The notes: a model not told the origin generated them from the sequence alone. A stretch of DNA of 64,000 bases from Arthrobacter sp. zg-Y238 (GCF_024385525.1 NZ_JANFLU010000005.1:62001-126000), one strand, 5' to 3'; shown: positions 9,072-18,531, counted from the stretch's first letter. Translations and numbers: made by a program.

Positions 9072-9839
9072 ATGGAATGGTTCCTGGCCCACACCGACGA
9101 CGTCTTCCGGCTCGGCGGGCTGCACCTCTACCAGTCGGTACTGCCCCTGGTTCTCGGCGTCCTGATTGCCCTTCCCCTGGCACAGCTGGTGCGCGGCCGG
9201 CGGAAGATCCGGGGCTTCGTCCTGTCCGCAGGCTCGCTGCTGTACACCATTCCGTCGCTGGCCCTGTTCGTTACCCTCCCGGCCATCCTGGGCACCCGGA
9301 TCCTGGACCTCGCCAACATCATCGTGGCCCTGACCATTTATGCCGTGGCCCTGATGCTGCGGGTGGGCATCGACGCGTTCGACTCCGTTGACGACGGCGT
9401 CCGGCAGGCCGCGGTGGCCATGGGCTACCGGCCGCTGCGCCGGTTCCTCACGGTGGACCTGCCGCTGTCCGTTCCGGTACTCATCGCCGGGCTGCGCGTG
9501 GTCTCGGTCAGCAACATCTCCATGGTCAGCGTGGGTGCCCTGATCGGCGTCGAAAACCTCGGGTTCTTCTTCACCGACGGGCTGCGCCGCTTTTTCCTCA
9601 CCGAGATAGTGGTGGGGATCATCGCCACCCTCGTCCTGGCCTTCCTGATGGACCTGCTCCTGGTCCTGGTGCTGCGGCTGCTCACGCCCTGGACCCGCGC
9701 CGGTGTATCCGGCCGCGCCGGCCGCGCCGGGCGGAGCCGCGCCAACCGCAACGGCGGCACGGATGGCGGAGGTCCGGCACCCAGCGCCCGGCCGGCGCCG
9801 GTGGCGGCCGCACCCGACGTCGCACTGAAGGGGGCATAG
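9072..9839 (+). CDS. Osmoprotectant ABC transporter permease
   Basis: A 255-residue inner-membrane permease of the OpuCB/ProW type with about five to six hydrophobic segments. The EAA-like cytoplasmic loop reads RQAAVAMGYRPLRRFLTVDLPLSVPVL, near residues 110-135, including the Gly that contacts the ATPase. The C-terminus after residue about 215 is an Arg/Gly/Ala-rich tail that is not part of the transport core. It begins just after the ATPase stop and ends 2 nt before the next permease, so translation is coupled. Confidence 0.9.
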   Translation: MEWFLAHTDDVFRLGGLHLYQSVLPLVLGVLIALPLAQLVRGRRKIRGFVLSAGSLLYTIPSLALFVTLPAILGTRILDLANIIVALTIYAVALMLRVGIDAFDSVDDGVRQAAVAMGYRPLRRFLTVDLPLSVPVLIAGLRVVSVSNISMVSVGALIGVENLGFFFTDGLRRFFLTEIVVGIIATLVLAFLMDLLLVLVLRLLTPWTRAGVSGRAGRAGRSRANRNGGTDGGGPAPSARPAPVAAAPDVALKGA

Positions 9840-9841
9840 GC

Positions 9842-10603
9842 ATGGTTGGCATTCCGCGCACCGACTACACCAGCACCAACCCCCTCGGGCAGGGCTGGGA
9901 ATGGCTGATGGATCCGGCCAACTGGGCCGGCCCGGCCGGCATCCCGGTACGGACCCTGGAACACCTGCAGTACACCGGGCTGGCCCTGCTGATCGCCGCG
10001 CTCATCGCGGTGCCGCTGGGCCTGTTCATCGGGCACACCGGCCGCGGGCAGGTGGCCGTTGTGGCAGTCTCCGGGCTGCTGCGGGCACTGCCCACCCTGG
10101 GCATGCTCACCCTGTTCGTCCTGCTGGCCGGGCTGGGCCTGATGCCGCCCATCTGGTCACTGGTCCTCCTGGCTGTCCCGCCCCTGCTGGCCGGCACCTA
10201 CGCCGGAGTCGCCTCGGTGGACCGGACCGTCGTCGACGCCGCCCGCAGCCTGGGCATGAGCGAGTTGCAGGTGCTGTTCCGGGTGGAGGTTCCCAACGGG
10301 ATGCGGGTGATCCTGGGCGGGCTGCGCGGGGCCACCCTGCAGGTGGTGGCGACGGCGGCCGTGGTGGCAACGATCAACCTGGGCGGGCTGGGCCGCTACC
10401 TGATCGACGGCCTGGCGGTGGGGGACTACGGGCGGGTCTTCGGCGGAGCGGTCATCATTGCCCTGCTGGCGCTCGCCGTGGATGCCGTGATTGCGTTGGG
10501 ATCACGCTTTCTGATCCCGTCAGGACTCGGCCGCCTAGAAGCGGCCGGCAAACCGACCGGCAGCGGAGTCCCCGCCGTCGGCGCACAAGGAGGAAAACAA
10601 TGA
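9842..10603 (+). CDS. Osmoprotectant ABC transporter permease (second subunit)
   Basis: A 253-residue permease pairing with the preceding one. Transmembrane segments start near residue 40 (LALLIAALIAVPLGLFIG). The EAA loop is VDAARSLGMSELQVLFRVE followed by PNGMRVILGGLRGATLQ. The last bases overlap the start of the binding-protein gene in an ATGA arrangement, after an AGGAGG ribosome-binding site within the 3' coding end. Substrate by family: glycine betaine, carnitine, choline or proline betaine. Confidence 0.9.
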   Translation: MVGIPRTDYTSTNPLGQGWEWLMDPANWAGPAGIPVRTLEHLQYTGLALLIAALIAVPLGLFIGHTGRGQVAVVAVSGLLRALPTLGMLTLFVLLAGLGLMPPIWSLVLLAVPPLLAGTYAGVASVDRTVVDAARSLGMSELQVLFRVEVPNGMRVILGGLRGATLQVVATAAVVATINLGGLGRYLIDGLAVGDYGRVFGGAVIIALLALAVDAVIALGSRFLIPSGLGRLEAAGKPTGSGVPAVGAQGGKQ

Positions 10604-12756
10604 TGCAGCACCCGCGTCCCAATGCACGGCGGAAGGCCCTGGCCGTCCTGGCCGGCGGAATGGCCCTGGCCCTGGCCGGTTGCAGCGGAGGAGGGGATCC
10701 GCTGGAGAATGAAACCACGGCGGAAGCCTCCGGCAGCAGCACCGAGCAGACGCTGGTGGTGGGCTCGGCGGACTTCCCGGAGAGCAGCACCATCGCCGAG
10801 ATCTACGCCGGGGCCCTCAACGCGGCCGGCATCGAGGCGGAGACCCGCCTCGGCATCGGGTCGCGGGAGGTCTATGTCCCGGCCCTGGAGGACGGCTCGA
10901 TCGACCTGATTCCCGAGTACACCGGAGCCCTGCTGGTCCACGCGGACCCGGAAACGGACCTGGTGGACGCCGGCGAGATCGTGGATTCCCTCGGGGAGAA
11001 GCTGCCGGAGAACCTGGTGGTCCTGGAGCCTTCCGAGGCCGAGGACAAGGACGCCATGGTGGTCACCGCGGCCACCGCCGAGAAGTACCAGCTCGAGTCC
11101 ATTGAGGACCTGGCGAAGGTGTGCGGTGAGCTGACCCTCGGCGCGCCTGCCGAGTTCGCGGAGCGGACCCAGGGGCTGGCCGGGCTGAAGGAGAAGTACG
11201 GCTGCGAGTTCAAGGAATTCACCGCCATCGGCGACAGCGGCGGTCCCCTGACCGTTGATGCCCTGCTGAACGACGACGTGCAGGTGGCCGACATCTACAC
11301 CACCACTCCCGCCATCGAGGAAAACGGACTGGTGGTCCTGGAAGACCCGAAGCAGAACTGGCCGGCCCAGCAGGTCATCCCGCTGATCGCCGATGACCGC
11401 GTGAGCGACGAGGCCCGGGACGTGCTCAACGAGGTCTCAGCGCAGCTGACCACGGAGGACCTGATTGCCCTGAACCAGGCAGTCAGCGGTGACCAGAAAC
11501 TCGACCCGGCCGACGCCGCCCTGTGGCATCCTAAGGAAATGGCAGAATTCAAGCAGTCGCATAAACTCCACAACGTCCTGTATGACATCCGTGGACCGTT
11601 GCTCGAACACGCGCAGCGGATGGAAGCAGCAGGCCACCGGATCCTCAAGTTGAATATCGGCAATCCCGCGCCGTTCGGCTTCGAAGCGCCGGAAGCGATC
11701 CTGGTGGACATGATGCGGCACCTGCCCAAGGCCCAGGGCTACAGCGATTCCCGCGGCATCTTTTCCGCCCGCACCGCCGTGGTGCAGTACTACCAGGGCC
11801 GCGGCATCAACAACATCGACGTCGACGACGTGTACCTGGGCAACGGGGTCAGCGAACTGATCACGCTCTCGCTGCAGGCGCTGCTGAACAACGGCGACGA
11901 GATCCTCGTTCCCGCCCCGGACTATCCGCTGTGGACCGCTTCGGTCTCGCTGGCCGGCGGCACGGCGGTGCATTACATGTGCGACGAATCCGAGCACTGG
12001 TGGCCGGACGTGGAAGACCTGGCCTCGAAGATCACCGACCGGACCAAGGGCATTGTCCTGATCAACCCGAACAACCCCACCGGTGCCGTGTACCCGGAGC
12101 ACGTGGTGAAGTCGATCGTGGACCTGGCCCGCAAGCACGGCCTGATCATCTTCTCGGACGAAATCTACGAAAAGATCCTGTACGACGACGCCGTGCACGT
12201 CAACGCGGCCACGGTCACCGGCGACGACGTCCTGTGCCTGACATTCAGCGGCCTGTCCAAGGCCTACCGGATAGCCGGCTACCGCAGCGGCTGGATGGCC
12301 ATCTCCGGTCCGAAACAGGACGCAGCGGATTACATCGAAGGCATCAACCTCCTGGCAAACATGCGCCTGTGCGCGAATGTGCCGGCCCAGCACGCCATCC
12401 AGACCGCGCTCGGCGGGTACCAGAGCATCAATGACCTGATCCTGCCCGGCGGTCGGCTGCGGGCCCAGCGCGACAAGGCGCACCAGATGCTCAACGACAT
12501 CCCCGGCGTCAGCTGTGAGCTGGCGCAGGGTGCCCTGTACCTGTTCCCGCGCCTGGACCCCGAGGTCTATCCGATCAAGGACGACGAACAGTTCGCCCTG
12601 GACCTGCTGAAGCAGCAGAAGATCCTGGTGTCCGTCGGCACTGCGTTCAACTGGGTGCGGCCGGACCACTTCCGGATGGTGACCCTGCCCAACGTCGAGG
12701 ACATCGAAGACGCCATGACGCGGCTGGGCGAGTTCCTATCCAGCTACAAGCCGTAG
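10600..12756 (+). CDS. Osmoprotectant-binding lipoprotein running in frame into an alanine-type aminotransferase (718-residue fused ORF)
   Basis: One uninterrupted frame encodes two proteins. Residues 1-313 are an OpuCC/ProX-type binding protein with a lipoprotein signal (LALAGC, acylated Cys 28) and the core VVGSADFPESSTIAEIYAGA, ending near LDPADAA. From Met 314 the frame continues as a complete aminotransferase (MAEFKQSHKLHNVLYDIRG onward). The customary last 8-10 residues of the binding protein, its stop codon and any intergenic gap are missing. An exported lipoprotein joined to a cytoplasmic PLP enzyme makes no topological sense, so I infer a deletion or insertion junction around 11520-11530 (or a sequencing error), with alaA expressed from its own start. 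The first ATG of the ATGATG pair follows AGGAGG. Confidence 0.8.
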   Translation: MMQHPRPNARRKALAVLAGGMALALAGCSGGGDPLENETTAEASGSSTEQTLVVGSADFPESSTIAEIYAGALNAAGIEAETRLGIGSREVYVPALEDGSIDLIPEYTGALLVHADPETDLVDAGEIVDSLGEKLPENLVVLEPSEAEDKDAMVVTAATAEKYQLESIEDLAKVCGELTLGAPAEFAERTQGLAGLKEKYGCEFKEFTAIGDSGGPLTVDALLNDDVQVADIYTTTPAIEENGLVVLEDPKQNWPAQQVIPLIADDRVSDEARDVLNEVSAQLTTEDLIALNQAVSGDQKLDPADAALWHPKEMAEFKQSHKLHNVLYDIRGPLLEHAQRMEAAGHRILKLNIGNPAPFGFEAPEAILVDMMRHLPKAQGYSDSRGIFSARTAVVQYYQGRGINNIDVDDVYLGNGVSELITLSLQALLNNGDEILVPAPDYPLWTASVSLAGGTAVHYMCDESEHWWPDVEDLASKITDRTKGIVLINPNNPTGAVYPEHVVKSIVDLARKHGLIIFSDEIYEKILYDDAVHVNAATVTGDDVLCLTFSGLSKAYRIAGYRSGWMAISGPKQDAADYIEGINLLANMRLCANVPAQHAIQTALGGYQSINDLILPGGRLRAQRDKAHQMLNDIPGVSCELAQGALYLFPRLDPEVYPIKDDEQFALDLLKQQKILVSVGTAFNWVRPDHFRMVTLPNVEDIEDAMTRLGEFLSSYKP
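11527..11538 (+). promoter_or_regulatory. Leaderless-type -10 before alaA, inside the fused ORF
   Basis: TGTGG then CATCCT (11527-11532), 6 nt, then ATG 11539. The same TGTGGCATC layout precedes the Imm5-like gene at 30401. It supports an independent alaA transcript despite the open upstream frame. AAGGA lies too close to the ATG to act as a Shine-Dalgarno. Confidence 0.45.
11539..12756 (+). CDS. alaA: Pyridoxal-phosphate aminotransferase (AlaA-type, glutamate-pyruvate)
   Basis: The 405-residue aminotransferase half of the fused ORF. Its sequence follows E. coli AlaA closely in memory: LKLNIGNPAPFGF, INPNNPTGAVY, the PLP-lysine segment FSGLSKAYRIAGYRSGW, and CANVPAQHAIQTALGGYQSI. It converts pyruvate plus glutamate to alanine plus 2-oxoglutarate in the cytoplasm. 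The length matches a stand-alone enzyme, so Met 314 of the fused frame is its natural N-terminus. Downstream, on the opposite strand, are xseB and xseA. Confidence 0.9.
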   Translation: MAEFKQSHKLHNVLYDIRGPLLEHAQRMEAAGHRILKLNIGNPAPFGFEAPEAILVDMMRHLPKAQGYSDSRGIFSARTAVVQYYQGRGINNIDVDDVYLGNGVSELITLSLQALLNNGDEILVPAPDYPLWTASVSLAGGTAVHYMCDESEHWWPDVEDLASKITDRTKGIVLINPNNPTGAVYPEHVVKSIVDLARKHGLIIFSDEIYEKILYDDAVHVNAATVTGDDVLCLTFSGLSKAYRIAGYRSGWMAISGPKQDAADYIEGINLLANMRLCANVPAQHAIQTALGGYQSINDLILPGGRLRAQRDKAHQMLNDIPGVSCELAQGALYLFPRLDPEVYPIKDDEQFALDLLKQQKILVSVGTAFNWVRPDHFRMVTLPNVEDIEDAMTRLGEFLSSYKP

Positions 12757-12789
12757 GGGGCGCTCCGTCAGGGCTGGGACAGCCCGTGA

Positions 12790-12845
12790 GCCCCGCATCG
12801 CCGAGCGAGGAACGAGCGAGGTGTCTAAGGGGCGGCGGGCTCTCC
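12790..12845. repeat. GC-rich imperfect repeat between alaA and xseB
   Basis: The convergent gap contains two near-copies of GAGCGAGGAACGAGCGAG-like sequence and imperfectly matched ends (GTCAGGGCTGG and CCCTGACTGGA). This could be a bidirectional terminator or a degenerate intergenic repeat. Confidence 0.3.
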
Positions 12846-12860
12846 CCTGCCCTGACTGGA

Positions 12861-13097
12861 CTACTCGCCGGTGGCTGAGCTGCGGGCAGCATCCAGGCGC
12901 TGGCGGGCGCCCTCGAGCCAGGATTCGCAGCGGTTGGCCAGGTGCTCGCCGCGCTCCCACAGGGCCAGGGATTCCTCCAGGCTGGCGCCGCCGGTTTCGA
13001 GCCGGCCTACAACGGTGAGGAGTTCGTCGCGGGCCTGCTCGTAGCTCATGGCCTCGATGTCTGCGGGTACTGCGGGTACTGCCGGTGTTTCACTCAT
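12861..13097 (-). CDS. xseB: Exodeoxyribonuclease VII small subunit
   Basis: 78 residues, the normal size. The core [38 protein letters not shown] is the XseB helical hairpin that binds the large subunit. With XseA it degrades single-stranded DNA into oligonucleotides. The start ATG 13097 has AAAGGA upstream. It is downstream of xseA on the same strand with a 56-nt gap. Confidence 0.95.
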   Translation of the reverse strand: MSETPAVPAVPADIEAMSYEQARDELLTVVGRLETGGASLEESLALWERGEHLANRCESWLEGARQRLDAARSSATGE

Positions 13098-13153
13098 GTC
13101 TTGTCCTTTACGGGCTTGCTGGGTAGGTAAACGGGGAGCGGCGGGGACGCAGG

Positions 13154-14422
13154 CTACCGGGTGCCTTCGGTGGCGGTCAGTTCACCGACGGCAACGCGGA
13201 TCCGCAGCTGTGCGGCGGACGGCACCGTGCCGGCGTCGCGCACCACGGAGCCGTCCTGCAACTGGACCACCGCGTAACCGCGGTCCAGGGTGTTCTGCGG
13301 GGAAAGCGCGCGGACCTGGGCGCGCAGGTGCCCGATCCGGTCCGCGTCTCGCCGGACCTCCGCGGTGATGGCGGACATGGCCCGGGAGCGCAGGCGGGAG
13401 ATCTCTTCCTGGCGCCGCTCCACCATGGACTGCGGCGCCGCCAGGGCGGGACGGGACCGGATGTGGTTCAGCCGGTCCGTTTCCCTGCCCACCAGGGTGT
13501 TGAGGACCCTGCGAAGCTGCTGACGGGACTGGCGGATCCGGGCCAGCTCTTCACCGACATCCGGTACCACCCGCTTCGCGGCGTCGGTGGGCGTGGAGGC
13601 ACGCAGGTCGGCCACGTCGTCGAGCAGGGGACGGTCCGCTTCGTGCCCGATGGCGCTGACCACCGGCGTGGATGCGGCCGATACCGCCCGGACCAGGTCC
13701 TCATGGCTGAACGCCAGCAGGTCCTCCAGCGAGCCGCCGCCGCGGGCAATGATGATGACATCCACTTCGGGCATGGCGTCGAGTTCCGCCAGTGCGCGGC
13801 TCACTTCGGCCACGGCGTTCACGCCCTGGACCGCCACCTCCCTGACCTCGAACTCGACGGCGGGCCAGCGCAGGGCGGCGTTGCGCATCACGTCCTTCAT
13901 GGCATCGGAGTTCCGCCCGGTGATCAGGCCGATCCGGCCCGGCAGCAGCGGCAGCGGCAGCTTGCGGTCCTCCCGGAAGAGGCCTTCCGCGGCGAGGGCG
14001 TGCCGCAGGCGTTCAATCCGGGCCAGGAGGTCGCCCAGCCCCACGGGCCGGATGTCGCGGGTCTGCATGGACAGCCGTCCGGTCTTGACCCAGAAGTCCG
14101 GCTTCACCAGGGCCACCACCCGCGCACCGCGCTCCAGCGGCAGCTCCAGCCGGTTCATGACCGCGCTCCACGCCGTCAGGGACAGCGAGACCTCGGCATC
14201 GACGTCGCGCAGGGTGATGTAGGAGGCGTTGGCCCGGCGGTTCAGCTCGATCACCTGACCCTCCACCCAGGTGGCGGGGGCACGGTCAATGTAGCTCTTG
14301 AGGTTCTTCGAGAGCAGCGCCAGCGGCCAGGGGTTCTCCGGGGTCGTCTGCGCGGCAGTGGCGGGCAGGGTGGACTGCTCCGGGGTATTCTCGGGACTCA
14401 ACGGTCCGCTGTCGTCTTGCAT
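13154..14422 (-). CDS. xseA: Exodeoxyribonuclease VII large subunit
   Basis: Catalytic subunit of ExoVII, 422 residues. N-terminal OB-fold at about residues 30-130 ([20 protein letters not shown]). The catalytic domain starts with [15 protein letters not shown] and contains the hallmark [20 protein letters not shown] and [15 protein letters not shown], followed by a coiled-coil. GGGAG lies 7 nt before ATG 14422. The arrangement xseA-xseB beside ispH is usual in actinobacteria. Confidence 0.96.
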   Translation of the reverse strand: MQDDSGPLSPENTPEQSTLPATAAQTTPENPWPLALLSKNLKSYIDRAPATWVEGQVIELNRRANASYITLRDVDAEVSLSLTAWSAVMNRLELPLERGARVVALVKPDFWVKTGRLSMQTRDIRPVGLGDLLARIERLRHALAAEGLFREDRKLPLPLLPGRIGLITGRNSDAMKDVMRNAALRWPAVEFEVREVAVQGVNAVAEVSRALAELDAMPEVDVIIIARGGGSLEDLLAFSHEDLVRAVSAASTPVVSAIGHEADRPLLDDVADLRASTPTDAAKRVVPDVGEELARIRQSRQQLRRVLNTLVGRETDRLNHIRSRPALAAPQSMVERRQEEISRLRSRAMSAITAEVRRDADRIGHLRAQVRALSPQNTLDRGYAVVQLQDGSVVRDAGTVPSAAQLRIRVAVGELTATEGTR

Positions 14423-14568
14423 GAAGATGCTCCCGCGGTGGATTGGAACTGGCTTTCGGGCCGGCGGAGGAACCGGCCCAGGCTTAATGTCTATCAGGTG
14501 CTTCCCCCGGTCCGGTTCCGCCGGCCGTCTTCAACGCCTGCGGATCCCATCGGACAAGGACCTTCTTT

Positions 14569-15396
14569 ATGCGCACATTCGTCTCGGCCGTCTTCGGCCT
14601 GCTCGCCGTCCTGCTTACCGCGGCGGCCTTCTGCGGGGCGTGGCTGAACACGAACGTGGTCTCGGAAAACGGCTTTGCCGCCCTCGGCGAATCGCTGGCC
14701 CGGGATGAGACCTTCCAGCAGGAACTTGCCACGGCCCTGTCCGCCGAGGCCGTCGGGGCGGTGGACGTGCCTGCTCCGCTGGCCTCTGTGGTGGAGCCGC
14801 TGATCATCTCGGCCGTCGAACAGGTCCAGACACTGCCGGAATACCCGCAGGCGTGGAGCGAAACGCTGCGCCGCTCGCATGCGCTCACCTTCGGGGACGC
14901 CGCGGAGGGGACGGGAGCGGCGCTGACGCTCGACGTCGCACCCCTGGTGGCGCTTGTCACGGGCAGCGTGGGGGACGAACTGTCCGTGGATGTGCCGGCC
15001 GTGGAGCAGGTACCCGTGGAAATCGGCGGGGCCGGGCACGCGGAGCTGTTGCAAAACGCCGAGCGGGCGGGCGAGGCATGGCCCGTGCTGGCGCTCGCTG
15101 CCGCCGTCGCCGGTCTCCTGGCACTGCTCGCCGCACGACGCCGGTCCACCACCTTTGCGCTGATCGGCCTGGGCGTGGCGCTCGCCGGGGGAGTGCTGTG
15201 GCTGGGAGCGGGGATGCTGCCGGGCCAGGTCTCTGCCCAGCAGTTCAGCAGTCCCGTGGCATCCGCTTTCGCCGAGGCCTTTGCCGGAGAGGCAGCGGCA
15301 AGCCTGCGCACCTGGACCATTGGCCTGATGCTGGCCGGGGCCGCCGCGTTCGTGGCCGGGATGCTGGCGCGGGTGCTGGCGGGCTCCCGGCGGTAG
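14569..15396 (+). CDS. Membrane protein with large extracytoplasmic loop, function unknown
   Basis: 275 residues. One N-terminal helix (about 5-27), an exported Glu/Ala-rich loop of about 140 residues, then three hydrophobic segments (about 167-185, 190-215, 245-268). AAGGA precedes ATG 14569. The topology suggests a cell-envelope protein. I recognise no catalytic motif. It is divergent from xseA and upstream of ispH but has its own spacing, so probably a separate unit. Confidence 0.7.
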   Translation: MRTFVSAVFGLLAVLLTAAAFCGAWLNTNVVSENGFAALGESLARDETFQQELATALSAEAVGAVDVPAPLASVVEPLIISAVEQVQTLPEYPQAWSETLRRSHALTFGDAAEGTGAALTLDVAPLVALVTGSVGDELSVDVPAVEQVPVEIGGAGHAELLQNAERAGEAWPVLALAAAVAGLLALLAARRRSTTFALIGLGVALAGGVLWLGAGMLPGQVSAQQFSSPVASAFAEAFAGEAAASLRTWTIGLMLAGAAAFVAGMLARVLAGSRR

Positions 15397-15451
15397 GTCT
15401 GCTGTGAGCGTACCCACCGTCCACGGGGACGGGATCGCAGGCCCCAGCCGA

Positions 15452-15463
15452 TAGCATAGGTGC
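15452..15463 (+). promoter_or_regulatory. Leaderless-type -10 for ispH
   Basis: TAGCAT (15452-15457), 6 nt, then ATG 15464. Confidence 0.55.
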
Positions 15464-16549
15464 ATGACCAGCACAGTTATCTCCGTGCCTATGCCCACCG
15501 TGCCCCGGCGGCGCCGCACCCCCGAGGAAGTGGCAGCAGCCGCTCCCGTTTTCGGCCCGCGGCGCGTGCTGCTTGCGGCACCGCGCGGCTACTGCGCCGG
15601 AGTGGACCGGGCGGTCATTGCCGTCGAAAAGGCGCTGGAAGCCTACGGGCCGCCCGTGTACGTCCGCAAGCAGATTGTCCACAACCTCCACGTGGTCACC
15701 ACCCTGGAGGAAAAGGGTGCGATCTTCGTGGATGAGACCGACGAGGTCCCGGAAGGCGCACGGCTGATCTTCTCCGCGCACGGCGTCTCACCCGCCGTCG
15801 TCCAGTCCGCCAAGGACCGGAACCTGCAGACCATCGACGCCACCTGCCCGCTGGTCACCAAGGTGCACCGCGAAGCCGTCCGGTTCGCCCGCGACGACTT
15901 TGACATCCTGCTGATCGGCCACGAAGGCCACGAAGAGGTCGAAGGCACCTACGGCGAAGCGCCGGAACACATGCAGATCGTCAACGGCCCCGAAGACGTG
16001 GACAAGGTCACCGTCCGGGACCCGGACAAGGTCATCTGGCTCTCCCAGACCACGCTGAGCGTGGATGAAGCCATGCACACCGTGAACCTGCTGCGCGAAC
16101 GTTTCCCCTCCCTGCAGGACCCGCCCAGCGACGACATTTGCTACGCAACCTCCAACCGCCAGGCGGCCATCAAGAAGATCGCACCGGAAGCGGACCTGGT
16201 GCTGGTCGTGGGTTCGGCGAACTCCTCCAACTCCGTCCGGCTGGTTGAGGTGGCGCTGGAGTACGGCGCCAAGGCCTCCTACCGCGTGGACTTTGCCAAC
16301 GAGGTGGACGAAAGCTGGTTCGAGGGCGTGGCCACGGTCGGCGTCACGTCCGGTGCCTCCGTTCCCGAAAACCTGGTCCAGGACGTGCTGCACCTGCTGT
16401 CCCAGTACGGTTACGGCGATGTCGAAGAGGTAGTGACGGCAGAAGAGGACATCATCTTCTCCCTGCCCAAGGAAATCCGCGCCACCCTGAAAGCCATGGG
16501 GGACTCTTCCCGAGGCCTGGGCGGCCGCCGTCGTTCCTACGAGTCCTAG
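15464..16549 (+). CDS. ispH: 4-hydroxy-3-methylbut-2-enyl diphosphate reductase
   Basis: Last step of the MEP isoprenoid pathway, an iron-sulfur enzyme producing IPP and DMAPP. The three cluster-ligating Cys are in [26 protein letters not shown] and [11 protein letters not shown]. The substrate-binding loops HGVSPAV and [11 protein letters not shown] are present. 361 residues including a C-terminal extension typical of actinobacteria. The start directly follows a TANNNT signature, and no ribosome-binding site is seen. Confidence 0.96.
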   Translation: MTSTVISVPMPTVPRRRRTPEEVAAAAPVFGPRRVLLAAPRGYCAGVDRAVIAVEKALEAYGPPVYVRKQIVHNLHVVTTLEEKGAIFVDETDEVPEGARLIFSAHGVSPAVVQSAKDRNLQTIDATCPLVTKVHREAVRFARDDFDILLIGHEGHEEVEGTYGEAPEHMQIVNGPEDVDKVTVRDPDKVIWLSQTTLSVDEAMHTVNLLRERFPSLQDPPSDDICYATSNRQAAIKKIAPEADLVLVVGSANSSNSVRLVEVALEYGAKASYRVDFANEVDESWFEGVATVGVTSGASVPENLVQDVLHLLSQYGYGDVEEVVTAEEDIIFSLPKEIRATLKAMGDSSRGLGGRRRSYES

Positions 16550-16585
16550 GTCTGCTGGACCCGGCGGACAGAACGGTCCTTGAGC

Positions 16586-18361
16586 TCATGAGCGCGGTGC
16601 GGATCGGGGCTGAAGCTGTCTTGCGATGCTGTCCGGAGCATCGACAGTACTGCCGCTAACTTCGGCCGGGTCGCCGTGGATGCTTGAAGCGCCCGGCAGG
16701 GGCGGAGCCGTCGACAGATAGCGGTGACCGGTGGGCGTGGTGATTTCCACGGTGTGCCGCTCCCGCACCGGCGAGCGGAGGTTTTGCCGGTCTTGGTCCC
16801 TGCGGTCCGGAGCTTCGGAACGGTGCGTGCCCGCCGCGAATTCTTTGCTGTTGCCGGGCGGGCCCGGGACCTTTCCAGGTGTCGTCTCGACGACCTGCGC
16901 ACTCCAGCCAGGGGTTTCCTTCGCGTGGTTACAGGCTTCACAGAGACCCTGGATGTTTGTGGCATCGGTCGTCCCTCCGCTTCGGTGCGGCCGGATATGG
17001 TCTTGATGCCTGACCGGTGCGCTGCACCACGGCGTTCGGCAGGTCTGGTCCCTGGCCGTGATGAGCCGGGCCAGGGACGCCGGTACGAAGCGCGCTTTGG
17101 AGTCCATAGCGATTAGTTGCCCGGATGACGGGGCAGTGTAGAGCCGCTGCAGCCAAATACCGGCTGCCGCTGCGAAGCCGCCAGGCCCGGTTGAGCCGGC
17201 AGAGCCGGAGGATCCACTGCACCTATCGTTGCCGTCGGACCCGGTGGGGCCGGTGGGGCCGGCGGCGTCGGTTGAATCTGCGGCGGAATCCGCCGGCGTC
17301 GATCTGCTCGGACCTTCGAGTCCCGCTCCTTTTCGCACAACGGCCCGCGCCCAGCCGGAGGGGACAATGCCGTAGCCGCTCAGATATGCCGGTTCAGCAG
17401 AACCCGCCAGGAGCGTCCGGTCGGTCATGACCAGTTGCACTTCGACGGGAACGTTTCCGGCGCGGGCCTGCCCGGTGATGCGTTCAACCATGGTGTCCGC
17501 CATGATCTGCCCACGCCCGCGCGAATCGCCCCGGGCCCGCAGCGAATCCGCTTGCCGGCTCAGGGCCGCGAAGACCGCTACACCCTGTGCCACCGGCAGG
17601 AGGCCGGTCAGGTACGTCATGGTGTCCGGGGCCGGGCGGCAGGAGACATAACGGTCCGCCTGCGCCTTGGCTGCGCGGCGGAGCAGCGCTTCCTGGTCGA
17701 TGCGGTAGGTAAGGCTGCGGATCTTGCCGAGCAGGCGGCCGTCACCGAGTCCTTCGAGCTTTTCAGGGTCGCCGGCGATTTCCTCATCCACGAGCCGCCG
17801 GTTCTCCACGGACAAGCACGCGGTCTCCCGCACGAGAAGGGTTGCGCGCCATTCACTGATGCGCCCCTCCGACAGGGCCCGGAGTGTGTCGGGCATTTCA
17901 TGGGTCAGGGCCTTGGCGAAACCCAGAATCCGGCCGCCGCGTGCCGGTGATTCACGCCGGGCGAGCGCCACCTGTGCCGCCGCACCCTTGCCCTGCTGAT
18001 CGGCGGGGATTCCTGCCCGCGAATGTGCAGCACGGATCGATGCATCAAGCGCGGCAGCAGCGCGGGCCTGCGCTGCGCTCGCGGCAGCCTTCAGCTCTTC
18101 GAGGCAGCGAAGCCGGTCAATAAGTCCTGCGTCAGAGTCTGCCGCGATACCCGCCAGCGATTCTGCGGAGGAAAGTTCCCGGAGCCAGGAGGTGATTGCC
18201 GTAACGGACCCGGGTGCGGCGGCTAACGCCGTCGCCGTCGGCTGGGAAGCGGATTCAGAAGCAGAAGCCGCCGCAACTGCCCTAGCTGCCCCGCCGGCAG
18301 GTGTTTTCCTGCCGGCGGGCCCGGGATCTTTGCATCGCGCCGGCTGTAATGATTCGAGCAT
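16586..18361 (-). CDS. DUF222 / HNH endonuclease domain protein (13E12 family) with collagen-like insert
   Basis: From ATG 18361 the product is 591 residues. The N-terminal two-thirds is DUF222 (helical, with LSEGRISEWRATLLVRETACL). The C-terminus has an HNH nuclease domain: CRTPWCSAPVRHQDHIRPH, then LCEACNHAKE, giving the paired Cys and catalytic His. Between them is a Gly-Pro-Thr/Gly-Ser-rich stretch (AGPTGPTGSDGND and GSSGSAGSTGPGG). These multicopy genes are typical of actinobacteria and their role is uncertain. An upstream in-frame ATG (18523) would overlap the ychF promoter, so 18361 is preferred. Confidence 0.85.
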   Translation of the reverse strand: MLESLQPARCKDPGPAGRKTPAGGAARAVAAASASESASQPTATALAAAPGSVTAITSWLRELSSAESLAGIAADSDAGLIDRLRCLEELKAAASAAQARAAAALDASIRAAHSRAGIPADQQGKGAAAQVALARRESPARGGRILGFAKALTHEMPDTLRALSEGRISEWRATLLVRETACLSVENRRLVDEEIAGDPEKLEGLGDGRLLGKIRSLTYRIDQEALLRRAAKAQADRYVSCRPAPDTMTYLTGLLPVAQGVAVFAALSRQADSLRARGDSRGRGQIMADTMVERITGQARAGNVPVEVQLVMTDRTLLAGSAEPAYLSGYGIVPSGWARAVVRKGAGLEGPSRSTPADSAADSTDAAGPTGPTGSDGNDRCSGSSGSAGSTGPGGFAAAAGIWLQRLYTAPSSGQLIAMDSKARFVPASLARLITARDQTCRTPWCSAPVRHQDHIRPHRSGGTTDATNIQGLCEACNHAKETPGWSAQVVETTPGKVPGPPGNSKEFAAGTHRSEAPDRRDQDRQNLRSPVRERHTVEITTPTGHRYLSTAPPLPGASSIHGDPAEVSGSTVDAPDSIARQLQPRSAPRS

Positions 18362-18517
18362 GTATTCGAGAGTATGGGCTGCTCGGAGCACTGGCACTGG
18401 GTGTATCGGTGCCTGGGGAAAAGTGCTGGCCTGCATTGCACAGCAGCATCTCTGTGGAGGGACTGTGCGTGTGCGGTCCGAATTCCCGTCGCTGTGCAAG
18501 GTGCAGCCTGCGCCCGG

Positions 18518-18531
18518 TATCATTTACTAAC
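18518..18531 (+). promoter_or_regulatory. Leaderless-type -10 for ychF
   Basis: TATCAT (18518-18523), 8 nt, then GTG 18532. It fixes GTG as start; the frame open upstream lacks ychF similarity. Confidence 0.45.

Noticed and set aside
18369-18531. N-terminal extension of ychF from 18301
   Set aside because: Extra residues do not resemble YchF and the GTG at 18532 follows a promoter signature.
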